The notes under the pieces are model-generated. The model saw nothing but the letters and a program-made list of their open reading frames with translations, did no database searches and had not been told where the DNA came from. Of a stretch of 64,000 bases of DNA, positions 16,612 through 25,053 are shown in pieces. Positions within the stretch are counted from its first letter, which is position 1. Every line of letters starts with the position of its first letter. The DNA is taken from positions 186,001-250,000 of the forward strand of contig JAMIFM010000037.1 of the NCBI GenBank assembly GCA_035906255.1, given 5' to 3'. This DNA is from SB11 sp035906255 (lineage in GTDB: Bacteria; Bacteroidota; Bacteroidia; UBA8524). A program made the position numbers and the translations under genes.

Positions 16612-19600
16612 GTGGCAGTGCAACGACTACTTATTGTACTAACGTTTCTTTTCGGTGGGATAAATTCCCTGTATGGGCAGCAGCTTATCGTTCAGGCAAG
16701 TCATACGGGCAGTATAGAAGCCCTGTGTTTTAGTCCTGATGGGACACTGATTCTTAGCGGTAGCGATGATTGTGCACGCTTATGGGAAACCCGTTCAGGC
16801 CGTTTGCTTCGTAACTTTAAAGGGCATAATGGAAGCATAGCGGCTGCCGCTTTTAGTCCCGATAGTAAATACATAGTAACGGGAGGTACTGATTCACTTG
16901 CAATTATCTGGAACACAGAAACAGGGGCAAGAATGCACACAATAAGCGGGTTTAAATTTTGGCCCAATAACATTGTATTTAATCCCGTAAACAATACCGT
17001 AGCCATTAGCGACGGATATTTGTTTTTTGTTACTGACCTGCAAAGCGGCAAAGTAGTTCTTAGGTATCGTTTCTTTTTTTTCGTAAACAACATTTCTTAT
17101 AACAAAACAGGAAACCTGCTGGCGATAACAGGAAGTTTTTTTGATAGCACCCCACAGCTGCAACAGGCTACACATATTTTAAACACAAGCAACTGGCGAA
17201 TACAATCTTCGAGTCCATATGGCGATACCTTAAAAATAACCGCCTGCTATTTCACAAATGATACCGAGGGCTTAACAGCGTGGATGGAAGATAGAGACGG
17301 CAAAATCAGTTTGTATGCGATAAAAGACATAAAAAACTGGGAAATCATAGGCAAATCAAAAGTGCACTATGATGAACTGACGGACTATAAATTATCGGGA
17401 AATGGTAAGTACATGGCTCGGTGGGATAAAAATGGGTTTACAGTACACGCTACCGTAGTTAATGATGGGCAATTAACCCATTATGCTAAAATTAGCAAAC
17501 CTGTAACTGCGCTGGCTTTTTCAGGCAACTCTGAAAAAATTGTTACGATAGATGATGAAGGGACTATTTTTTATAGGGAAGCCGAAAGCGGAAAACTACT
17601 GAACACTATACCTACCAATATGGGCGATAATGCGAGGCAAATAACCATTGACCACTTAGGAAGGTACTTTGCTTTAGGCGACTTTAACGGCAGGGTTTTT
17701 CTGGCGGGCACACAAACAGGCAGGGTTGTTCACCGTCTCGAGGGCAAAAATGCAACAACACACCGTGCAATATTGAGCAAAGACGGTAATAGGCTTTATA
17801 CCACAAACTCGGATTATTTTTTAAGGTCGTGGGATATTACCGCCGCACGTCAAATAGGTATAACAGTAGATATAGAATCGCGGGCAAATGCGTTGGTATT
17901 ATCTCCTGACGGACAAGAAATTGCATACGTTGATAATGCCGGATATTTAGGTATCTACAGCATTATTACGGGCGAAGTTTATAATTTTAAGTGCGAAGAT
18001 TACTGTTCTCGCTACATTTCAGCAGCTTATCACCCCACCCGTCATATAGTTGCCGCAGCTTTTTGTAATGCGGTTGAGGTATTTGACCTTGATAGCGGGA
18101 AGCTTGCTTTTAAAATCACGTCGCCCTATCAAGACGACCAACTTGCGAAAATTGCGTACAGTGCTGACGGAACTCAGCTATATGGCCTCAATATTCTAGG
18201 CGATTTATTTGTTTGGGATGCTTATACAGGTAAAAGAATAAGAACAATACCTTATTACTATTACCGTCCCAAAACATTTGAAGTGCCTGAAAACGGCCAA
18301 AAAATTACTATGGTATGTAAAGACACAGCCGTTCGTATCATAGAAACAAAAAATTATACGGAGTTACAGGTAATAAAAGGCTTTACTCCTTATTTACGAA
18401 ATGCACGACTAAGCCCCGATGACAACCAACTTTTGGTGGACGACGGCGATTCAGTGTTCTTACTGGATGCGAACACCCAAAGAAAGTTGTATAGCTTGTA
18501 CACAGGCGGTTATGTTGTTACAATACATTGGCAAAACGATAAAATGGTTGTTGAACGCGACGGGCAATTGTTATTTTATTCAATCAGCAAAGGCACAGAG
18601 TTGTTTTCTATTATAGCATTTGAAGACGATGATTACTTGTTTTTATTGCCCGACCGTAATTATACCATTACCAAGAGTGCTGCTTCACAAGTGGGTTGGA
18701 TAGAGGGATTGAAACGTTACGATTTTGACCAGTTTGATTTAATAAATAACCGCCCCGATAAAGTATTACGGGCGTTGGGTAATACCGATACTGCCTTGAT
18801 TGAGGTGTACGAGAAAGCATGGCGCAAACGTGTGAAACGTGCAGGCATTAATCCTGAAACACTTTCAAACCAACTGCATACTCCCGAAATTACAGTGCAG
18901 GGAATAGATGCTTTGCCGCTTGAAACCAATAAGCCTGAAATTGAAATAACGCTCACAGCAAATGATAACTTATACCCGCTTACCCGTTTTAACGTGTGGG
19001 TAAACGGGGTTCCCTTGTACACCGCCGCAGGTAAAACCATAAATAACAAAAACAAGTATTCAGCACAGCTAAAAATCCCACTTTCGGAAGGCAGAAACCA
19101 AATACAATTTTCAGCAACCAATGCACAAGGAATTGAGAGTTTTCGTCCGTCGGTTGATATAATATACACCCCTGAAGTAAAACAACAAGCACGCACGTGG
19201 TTTATCGGGTTTGGTGTAAACGATTACAAAGACAACCGGTACACATTGAATTATTCTGTAAAGGATATACAAAACCTTACAGAGTATTTTTCCCGCAATC
19301 CCAACAGCACCATAGATACTTTTACCGATATGCGGGTAACTCGCGAAAATATATTGGCAGTTAAACAAAAACTGATGAACACTCGCATCGAGGATAAGGT
19401 GATTATAGCCTTTTCGGGTCACGGGTTGTTGGATGACAGCCTGAATTTTTACTACGCCACACAGGATATTGATTTTAAGCAACCTGCAAAAAGAGGGGTT
19501 TTGTATGAAGAAATTAAATCACTGCTTGATGGCATACCTGCACGCAAAAAACTACTGTTGATGGATGCCTGCCACAGCGGCGAGAGTGATAAAGAAGAAG

Positions 19601-20022
19601 GAAAACCTGATTTGCACGTTGAAACAGGTCACCAAGATACAGGAGCCTTATTGATAACCCGTTTTGGAAGCAGGGGATTGGAACTACTTGACGACGTAAC
19701 ACAATCAGGAGTGGGGTTGCAAAACAGCTTTGAGTTGATGCAGGAGCTTTTTGCCGACCTAAGCAGAGGCTCAGGGGCATGGATTATTTCAGCAGCAGCA
19801 GGAAACAGCTATGCTTACGAAAAAAACGACCTGAAAAACGGAGTATTTACGTGGTGCATTTTGAACGGCTTGCAAAATATGGCTGCCGATATTGACGAGG
19901 ATGAAACCATTACCGTAAGCGAGTTGGAACAATACGTAAAGAAAAAGGTGAGTGAGCTAACCAACGGCGCACAAAAACCCACCTCTCGTTCAGGGTTGAT
20001 TAATTTCGATTGGGAGTTTTAA
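16612..20022 (+). CDS. Secreted WD40 beta-propeller and caspase-like (C14) protein
   Basis: Large protein of 1136 residues with four parts. A signal peptide (about 1-23) is followed by WD40 repeats: two canonical ones (FSPDGTLILSGSDD..RLWE and FSPDSKYIVTGGTD..IIWN, about 35-115) and then degenerate propeller blades to about 690. A beta-rich linker with an Ig-like look (about 760-850) precedes the caspase domain (about 860-1136). The caspase dyad is intact: His937 in AFSGHGLLDD and Cys987 in MDACHSGES. Caspase-like peptidases cut after basic or acidic residues; the substrate here is unknown. The start is GTG (a second GTG lies 6 bases on). Its stop overlaps the convergent toxin gene by four bases. 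A paralogue lies at 58866-62348. No type IX sorting domain is seen. Confidence 0.86.
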   Translation: MAVQRLLIVLTFLFGGINSLYGQQLIVQASHTGSIEALCFSPDGTLILSGSDDCARLWETRSGRLLRNFKGHNGSIAAAAFSPDSKYIVTGGTDSLAIIWNTETGARMHTISGFKFWPNNIVFNPVNNTVAISDGYLFFVTDLQSGKVVLRYRFFFFVNNISYNKTGNLLAITGSFFDSTPQLQQATHILNTSNWRIQSSSPYGDTLKITACYFTNDTEGLTAWMEDRDGKISLYAIKDIKNWEIIGKSKVHYDELTDYKLSGNGKYMARWDKNGFTVHATVVNDGQLTHYAKISKPVTALAFSGNSEKIVTIDDEGTIFYREAESGKLLNTIPTNMGDNARQITIDHLGRYFALGDFNGRVFLAGTQTGRVVHRLEGKNATTHRAILSKDGNRLYTTNSDYFLRSWDITAARQIGITVDIESRANALVLSPDGQEIAYVDNAGYLGIYSIITGEVYNFKCEDYCSRYISAAYHPTRHIVAAAFCNAVEVFDLDSGKLAFKITSPYQDDQLAKIAYSADGTQLYGLNILGDLFVWDAYTGKRIRTIPYYYYRPKTFEVPENGQKITMVCKDTAVRIIETKNYTELQVIKGFTPYLRNARLSPDDNQLLVDDGDSVFLLDANTQRKLYSLYTGGYVVTIHWQNDKMVVERDGQLLFYSISKGTELFSIIAFEDDDYLFLLPDRNYTITKSAASQVGWIEGLKRYDFDQFDLINNRPDKVLRALGNTDTALIEVYEKAWRKRVKRAGINPETLSNQLHTPEITVQGIDALPLETNKPEIEITLTANDNLYPLTRFNVWVNGVPLYTAAGKTINNKNKYSAQLKIPLSEGRNQIQFSATNAQGIESFRPSVDIIYTPEVKQQARTWFIGFGVNDYKDNRYTLNYSVKDIQNLTEYFSRNPNSTIDTFTDMRVTRENILAVKQKLMNTRIEDKVIIAFSGHGLLDDSLNFYYATQDIDFKQPAKRGVLYEEIKSLLDGIPARKKLLLMDACHSGESDKEEGKPDLHVETGHQDTGALLITRFGSRGLELLDDVTQSGVGLQNSFELMQELFADLSRGSGAWIISAAAGNSYAYEKNDLKNGVFTWCILNGLQNMAADIDEDETITVSELEQYVKKKVSELTNGAQKPTSRSGLINFDWEF

Positions 20023-20276
20023 TAATGATACTTGCAGGCAATAATAATTATTGAGTTATCGGTAACCTGATACACTAAGCGATGTTCAAGATTTATCCTT
20101 CTCGACCAACACCCTTGCAGTTCGTGTTTCAAAGGTTCGGGCTTCCCTGAGCCTTCAAAAGGTGAGCGTTCTGTTTCTTGAATTAAAGAAACGATTTTTT
20201 GAAATAATTTTTTGTCGGTTTTTTGCCAGTCAGTGAACTGTTCAAATGCAATTTTTGAAAACGAAATGGTTCTCAT
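20019..20276 (-). CDS. yoeB: YoeB-family toxin (Txe/YoeB mRNA interferase)
   Basis: Type II toxin of 85 residues that cleaves mRNA at the ribosomal A site. It aligns along its whole length with YoeB: WQKTDKKLFQKI, PFEGSGKPEPLKHELQG, WSRRINLEHRLVY and the C-terminal CKYHY. The catalytic glutamate (in ERSPFEG), the arginine of the SRRI motif and the penultimate histidine are all present, so it looks active. Its start overlaps the antitoxin stop (ATGA), the usual coupled arrangement. Its stop overlaps the end of the convergent WD40-caspase gene by four bases. Confidence 0.93.
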   Translation of the reverse strand: MRTISFSKIAFEQFTDWQKTDKKLFQKIVSLIQETERSPFEGSGKPEPLKHELQGCWSRRINLEHRLVYQVTDNSIIIIACKYHY

Positions 20277-20500
20277 TTAAGAAGTTCGTTGAGGTTAACC
20301 GTAATGGTTTCCTCTTGTTTAGCTTGTTTAAGTGAAGTTAAAAGCATTTGCTTATTTGCATCACTTTGAAGCAGATAATCGGTTTCATCCATGTCCACAT
20401 CGACAGTAAGAGTAATATTCTTCCCTTTAAACATTTTTTTTAATGCTTCAAGAAAATCAGGGCTCAACTCCTCTGCTTTAATATGAAATATGCTGGTCAT
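20273..20500 (-). CDS. Antitoxin partner of the YoeB-type toxin
   Basis: Protein of 75 residues directly upstream of and overlapping yoeB. The N-terminal half has a strand-helix layout (FHIKAEELSPDFLEALKKMF, then ITLTVDVD) and the C-terminal half is a probable toxin-wrapping helix with acidic residues (SLKQAKQEETITVNLNELL). It does not show the classical YefM/Phd N-terminus, so the family is uncertain; position, size and overlap are the main evidence for an antitoxin. Such antitoxins normally neutralise the toxin by binding and repress their own operon. A TATATTTG box lies 9 bases upstream of the ATG. Confidence 0.78.
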   Translation of the reverse strand: MTSIFHIKAEELSPDFLEALKKMFKGKNITLTVDVDMDETDYLLQSDANKQMLLTSLKQAKQEETITVNLNELLK

Positions 20501-20508
20501 TATTTATT

Positions 20509-20516
20509 CAAATATA
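20509..20516 (-). promoter_or_regulatory. Probable -7 box of the toxin-antitoxin operon
   Basis: TATATTTG on the minus strand, an exact match to the Bacteroidota -7 consensus TAnnTTTG, just upstream of the antitoxin ATG at 20500. No good -33 TTTG is seen at the usual 19-21-base spacing, and the 5' leader would be very short. Confidence 0.35.
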
Positions 20517-20550
20517 CAAAAACCAAGCCTAACATCAGCATATTGAAGAA

Positions 20551-22302
20551 TCAACCAACCTTCAAACCCAATTCCACCAACTGCTTGGGGTTAATGGCAC
20601 TGGGGGCTTCAATCATTGTATCGCGGCCGGCATTATTTTTAGGGAATGCCATAAAATCGCGGATACTATCAGCACCGCCAAATAACGAGCACAAACGGTC
20701 GAACCCAAAAGCCAAACCACCGTGCGGAGGTGCGCCGTATTCAAACGCATTCATTAAGAAGCCGAATTGCTCTATCGCTTCTTCTTTGGTAAAGCCAAGT
20801 AAATCAAACATACGGCTTTGTAATTCTTTATTAAAGATACGGATTGAACCGCCGCCAATCTCCACGCCGTTTATTACCATATCATAAGCATTGGCACGCA
20901 CAGCACCGGGATTAGTATCAATCAAACCAATATCTTCAGGCTTGGGTGAAGTAAAGGGGTGGTGCATGGCAAAAAAGCGGCCTTCTTCCTCATTCCACTC
21001 CAACAACGGGAAATCCAATACCCATAACGGTGCGAATTTGTTTTTATCGCGCAAACCCAACTGGTTGGCTACCTCAAGCCTCAAATCTCCCAATGCTTTT
21101 TGGGTTTTCTCAGTAGCTCCTGCAAGTATTAAAATCAAGTCACCGTCAACTGCACCAAAAGCATTAACCCACTCTTGTTTTTGTTCGGCAGTAAAAAATT
21201 TATCTACGGTAGTTTTTAGCTCACCGTTTTCCATCTTGCCCCAAATCATACCGCTCATACCGCGCTTAGGGTCTTTCACAAAATCAGTTAGTGCATCCAA
21301 TTGCTTGCGGGTATATGCAGCACAACCCTTAGCGTTGATACCCACCACCAGTTCGGCATCGTCAAACACCTTAAATCCGGTAGGCTTTTGCATAACACCA
21401 TAATTTCCTACCAATTCCACAAACTTCATATCAAAACGGGTATCGGGTTTATCGCTGCCATAAAAACGCATAGCATCAGCATACGTCATACGCGGAAACT
21501 CATCCACTTCAACCCCTTTCACTGTTTTAAACAGGTGGCGAGCCAACCCCTCAAACGTATTCAAAATATCTTCCTGCTCCACAAAACTCATCTCACAGTC
21601 AATCTGAGTAAACTCGGGCTGACGGTCAGCACGCAAGTCCTCATCGCGGAAACATTTTACAATCTGGTAATAACGGTCAAAACCTGATACCATCAACAAT
21701 TGTTTGAACGTTTGCGGGCTTTGCGGCAACGCATAAAACTCACCCGGATTTAACCTTGAAGGCACCACAAAATCCCTAGCGCCTTCGGGCGTTGATTTGA
21801 TAAGCACAGGTGTTTCAACCTCAATAAAGTTTTGCCCGTCAAGATAATTGCGGGTTTCACGCGCCAATTGGTGACGCAACTCCATGTTACGGCGCACCAC
21901 ATCACGGCGTAAGTCCAAATAGCGGTACTTCATGCGCAACTCGTCGCCGCCGTCAGTATTTTCCTCAATCGTAAACGGTGGGGTTTTAGCCTCATTCAAT
22001 ACAGTAAAGCTATCCACCAATATTTCAATCTCGCCCGTAGGCATTTTCAAATTCTTGTTACTGCGCTCGGCTACCTTACCGCGTGCCTGTATCACAAACT
22101 CGCGTCCAAGTTTGCGCGCTTCTTCGCACAGCGGGGCGTTAGTTTCCATATTAAACACCAATTGGGTTATCCCGTAGCGGTCTCGCAAATCAACAAACGT
22201 CATACCGCCCAAATCGCGCGACTTGGCCACCCATCCGGCCAGTACTACTTCGTTGCCAATGTTGTTAATTGTAAGTTCTCCGCAGGTTGTTGTTCTAAAC
22301 AT
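20551..22302 (-). CDS. aspS: Aspartyl-tRNA synthetase
   Basis: Class IIb aminoacyl-tRNA synthetase of 583 residues that charges tRNA-Asp. The N-terminal OB-fold anticodon-binding domain (about 1-105) is followed by the catalytic domain with motif 2 (FRDEDLRADRQPEFTQID, about 215-235) and motif 3 (GLAFGFDRL near 535). A bacterial-type GAD insertion lies between them (from about 290). The length and the insertion mark the bacterial rather than archaeal form. Nothing here distinguishes a discriminating from a non-discriminating enzyme. It is monocistronic, and the ATG at 22302 lies about 20 bases from a TATTTTTG promoter box. Confidence 0.96.
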   Translation of the reverse strand: MFRTTTCGELTINNIGNEVVLAGWVAKSRDLGGMTFVDLRDRYGITQLVFNMETNAPLCEEARKLGREFVIQARGKVAERSNKNLKMPTGEIEILVDSFTVLNEAKTPPFTIEENTDGGDELRMKYRYLDLRRDVVRRNMELRHQLARETRNYLDGQNFIEVETPVLIKSTPEGARDFVVPSRLNPGEFYALPQSPQTFKQLLMVSGFDRYYQIVKCFRDEDLRADRQPEFTQIDCEMSFVEQEDILNTFEGLARHLFKTVKGVEVDEFPRMTYADAMRFYGSDKPDTRFDMKFVELVGNYGVMQKPTGFKVFDDAELVVGINAKGCAAYTRKQLDALTDFVKDPKRGMSGMIWGKMENGELKTTVDKFFTAEQKQEWVNAFGAVDGDLILILAGATEKTQKALGDLRLEVANQLGLRDKNKFAPLWVLDFPLLEWNEEEGRFFAMHHPFTSPKPEDIGLIDTNPGAVRANAYDMVINGVEIGGGSIRIFNKELQSRMFDLLGFTKEEAIEQFGFLMNAFEYGAPPHGGLAFGFDRLCSLFGGADSIRDFMAFPKNNAGRDTMIEAPSAINPKQLVELGLKVG

Positions 22303-22322
22303 GGTATTTTTTCTAAAAAGTG

Positions 22323-22330
22323 CAAAAATA
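22323..22330 (-). promoter_or_regulatory. Probable -7 box of aspS
   Basis: TATTTTTG on the minus strand matches the Bacteroidota -7 consensus TAnnTTTG and sits 21 bases before the aspS ATG. Only a weak TTG is found near the expected -33 position. Confidence 0.38.
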
Positions 22331-22531
22331 GCAATGATTATCTATCAAACCCCAAGCAAGTTGTTTTTTGGAGAAGACTTTATTCCTGTTTATACCAATA
22401 TAAAGCCCTCGGTTGATAGGAGGCTCTTACCCGATAATAGACTAACATAATGAGTTTATTAGGCATTGTAAGTAATTGAACAGCTATCAACACATTGTTA
22501 CACAACTGTATAAATCTTTTGTGTGATAAAA

Positions 22532-22561
22532 TTGACGCGTGTTAACAAAACGCTAAATTTG
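22532..22561 (+). promoter_or_regulatory. Probable glnN promoter
   Basis: TTG at 22532-22534 and TAAATTTG at 22554-22561, separated by 19 bases, fit the Bacteroidota -33/-7 pattern. The -7 box ends 29 bases before the glnN start. No nitrogen-regulator site was recognised in the preceding 200 bases, which hold no gene. Confidence 0.55.
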
Positions 22562-22590
22562 CGCAACCAAAAGATAACCCCCCTGCAAAA

Positions 22591-24759
22591 ATGACTTTGA
22601 TGAGATTTAAAGCTCTCGAAACTGCCCAAAACCGTACTCCGGTAAAAGTAGAGTTCCCTTCGTCAAAAATTTCAGATTATTATGGCACCAATGTATTTGG
22701 CGAAAATGCCATGCGCCAATACCTTGGAAAAGAAGCCATAAAAGCCATCAATGATGCTAAAAATGATGGACTGAAAATTGACCGTAATATGGCCGATGTG
22801 ATTGCCGCAGGCATGAAACAATGGGCCATATCTAAAGGTGTTACACACTATAGCCACTGGTTTCAACCGCTTACAGGCGCAACTGCTGAAAAACACGACG
22901 CTTTTTTTGAACCCATTGATACCACATCATCAATGGAGCGTTTTTCGGGCAATGCCCTTGTACAACAAGAGCCAGATGCCTCAAGTTTTCCCAGCGGCGG
23001 CCTTCGCAACACTTTTGAGGCACGCGGTTATACCGCATGGGATCCCTCATCACCCGCTTTTGTAATTGGACGTACCCTGTGCATACCCACCATATTTGTG
23101 TCATACACAGGTGAAGCACTGGATTTTAAAGCCCCGTTACTAAAAAGCCTTCATTTTATGGATATTGCTGCTACCGAAGTATGTAAACTGTTTGATAAAA
23201 ACGTAGATAAGGTTACTGCTTCATTAGGTATTGAGCAAGAATACTTTTTGGTGGATGAAGCATTGTATTATGCACGTCCTGATTTGATGCTTACCGGCCG
23301 CACTCTGATGGGTTATTCATCAGCAAAAGGCCAGCAATTAGAAGACCATTATTTTGGGTCGATACCCGATAGGGTAATGGCTTATATGGCTGATTTTGAG
23401 ACTGAGGCCTTAAAATTGGGTATTCCTTTGAAAACCCGTCACAACGAGGTAGCACCCGGCCAGTTTGAGTGTGCTCCGCAATTTGAAGAAGCGAACCTTG
23501 CGGTTGACCATAACCAATTGTTGATGGACATTATGGAAAAGGTAGCCCGTCGTCACCACTTTAAAGTGTTGTTGCACGAAAAACCTTTTGCAGGCGTTAA
23601 CGGTTCAGGAAAGCATAACAACTGGAGCTTGATTACCAGCACGGGCGTTAACCTGCTATCACCCGGAAAAACCCCGTTGAACAACTTACAATTCTTAACT
23701 TTCTTCATAAATACCATTAAAGCAGTGGATGAACACGCTGATTTAATGCGTGCAAGTATTGCTTCTGCATCTAACCAATACAGGTTAGGAGCCAATGAAG
23801 CACCTCCTTCAATCATCTCAATATTTATCGGTACTCAATTAAGCAACGTGCTTGATAGCTTTGAGAAAAGCCTAAGTGGTGGAGAGGACAATACAGGCGG
23901 CTCAATCCATGTAAATAAAATCCCTGAGATTTTAATGGATAATACCGACCGTAACCGTACTTCTCCTTTTGCCTTCACCGGTAATAAGTTTGAGTACCGC
24001 GCCGTAGGTTCACAAGCCAACTGTGCATCGCCTATGATAGTATTGAATACAATTGTAGCCGACAGGCTTAAACAGTTTAAAGCAGAGGTAGATACAAAAG
24101 TTGCAGGTGGACAAAACCAAGAAGATGCAATTATTGAAATTTTGCGCCGCTACATAAAAGAAGCAAAACGCATCATATTTGAAGGTAACGGGTACAGTGA
24201 CAAATGGGCTGAAGAGGCCGCTAAACTGGGTCTTACCAACATAAAAGATGTACCTACTGCTTTGCACGCCTATGTTTCTGATAAATCGAAAAAAGTATTT
24301 AGCGAGAACAACATTCTTAACGAACGTGAAGTGGAAGCCCGCTTTGAGATTTTGTTAGAAGATTTTGTGAAAAAGGTGCAGATAGAATCACGCGTGTTGG
24401 GAGATTTGGCAAACACCTATATTATCCCTGCTGCTATCAGTTTCCAAAACAAAATAGCTGATTTTGCAACCAACATGAAAAACCTTGGATTGCCTGAAGA
24501 CGATTACAAAGTAGCATTAGATGCGCTTAAAGAATCGGCAACCCACGTGAGTACAATTAAAACTGCGGTGTATAAAATGGTTGAAGAACGCAAAGTAGCC
24601 AATAACTTACCCAATGCAGAACAAAAAGCGGATGCGTACTCACAAAAAGTGAAACCTTACTTTGATGTTATTCGCAGGCACTCTGATAAATTAGAGCGCA
24701 TTGTTGAAGATGCTCAATGGCCATTACCAAAATACCGTGAGTTGTTGTTTGTGAAATAA
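22591..24759 (+). CDS. glnN: Glutamine synthetase type III
   Basis: ATP-dependent condensation of glutamate and ammonia to glutamine, cytoplasmic. The protein has 722 residues, the normal length of the large type III enzymes (about 700-730) and well above the 450-470 of type I. Visible signatures are ASLGIEQEYFLVDEAL, KTRHNEVAPGQFECAP, GVNGSGKHNNWSL (ATP-binding region) and DNTDRNRTSPFAFTGNKFE. Residues from about 600 form the helical C-terminal region specific to this type. It stands alone with its own promoter and a strong terminator hairpin. The call is very secure. Confidence 0.96.
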   Translation: MTLMRFKALETAQNRTPVKVEFPSSKISDYYGTNVFGENAMRQYLGKEAIKAINDAKNDGLKIDRNMADVIAAGMKQWAISKGVTHYSHWFQPLTGATAEKHDAFFEPIDTTSSMERFSGNALVQQEPDASSFPSGGLRNTFEARGYTAWDPSSPAFVIGRTLCIPTIFVSYTGEALDFKAPLLKSLHFMDIAATEVCKLFDKNVDKVTASLGIEQEYFLVDEALYYARPDLMLTGRTLMGYSSAKGQQLEDHYFGSIPDRVMAYMADFETEALKLGIPLKTRHNEVAPGQFECAPQFEEANLAVDHNQLLMDIMEKVARRHHFKVLLHEKPFAGVNGSGKHNNWSLITSTGVNLLSPGKTPLNNLQFLTFFINTIKAVDEHADLMRASIASASNQYRLGANEAPPSIISIFIGTQLSNVLDSFEKSLSGGEDNTGGSIHVNKIPEILMDNTDRNRTSPFAFTGNKFEYRAVGSQANCASPMIVLNTIVADRLKQFKAEVDTKVAGGQNQEDAIIEILRRYIKEAKRIIFEGNGYSDKWAEEAAKLGLTNIKDVPTALHAYVSDKSKKVFSENNILNEREVEARFEILLEDFVKKVQIESRVLGDLANTYIIPAAISFQNKIADFATNMKNLGLPEDDYKVALDALKESATHVSTIKTAVYKMVEERKVANNLPNAEQKADAYSQKVKPYFDVIRRHSDKLERIVEDAQWPLPKYRELLFVK

Positions 24760-24787
24760 CACCAACGCATAACAATATTATTTACCC

Positions 24788-24823
24788 AAATGCCCGAAGA
24801 GTAAACACTCTTTGGGCATTTTT
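24788..24823 (+). terminator. Intrinsic terminator of glnN
   Basis: 15-bp stem (24788-24802 and 24807-24821, one G-T pair) with an AAAC loop, followed by T residues, 28 bases after the glnN stop. Confidence 0.9.
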
Positions 24824-25053
24824 AGTTTGTTGATTAATAGCTTTTTAAATTAAAATGGAATAAGCTTTTAAAATTTTATTGACTCTCCTTGTATCTTTTA
24901 CCTTAGTACAGGATTATAGTATCAAGCAAAACAGCAAAAATGTTTTTTGCAGAATAGATGTCTAAAAATTTAAAAAAACTTGCAAAAGCATATCTATTTG
25001 CTGATTTTTGACTTTTAACACATTATTCCATTAAGCTAAAATATAGGCTTGGT

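Noticed and set aside
18717..19196. 159-residue antisense frame inside the WD40-caspase gene
   Set aside because: Shadow of the linker region; no signal, domain or start region.
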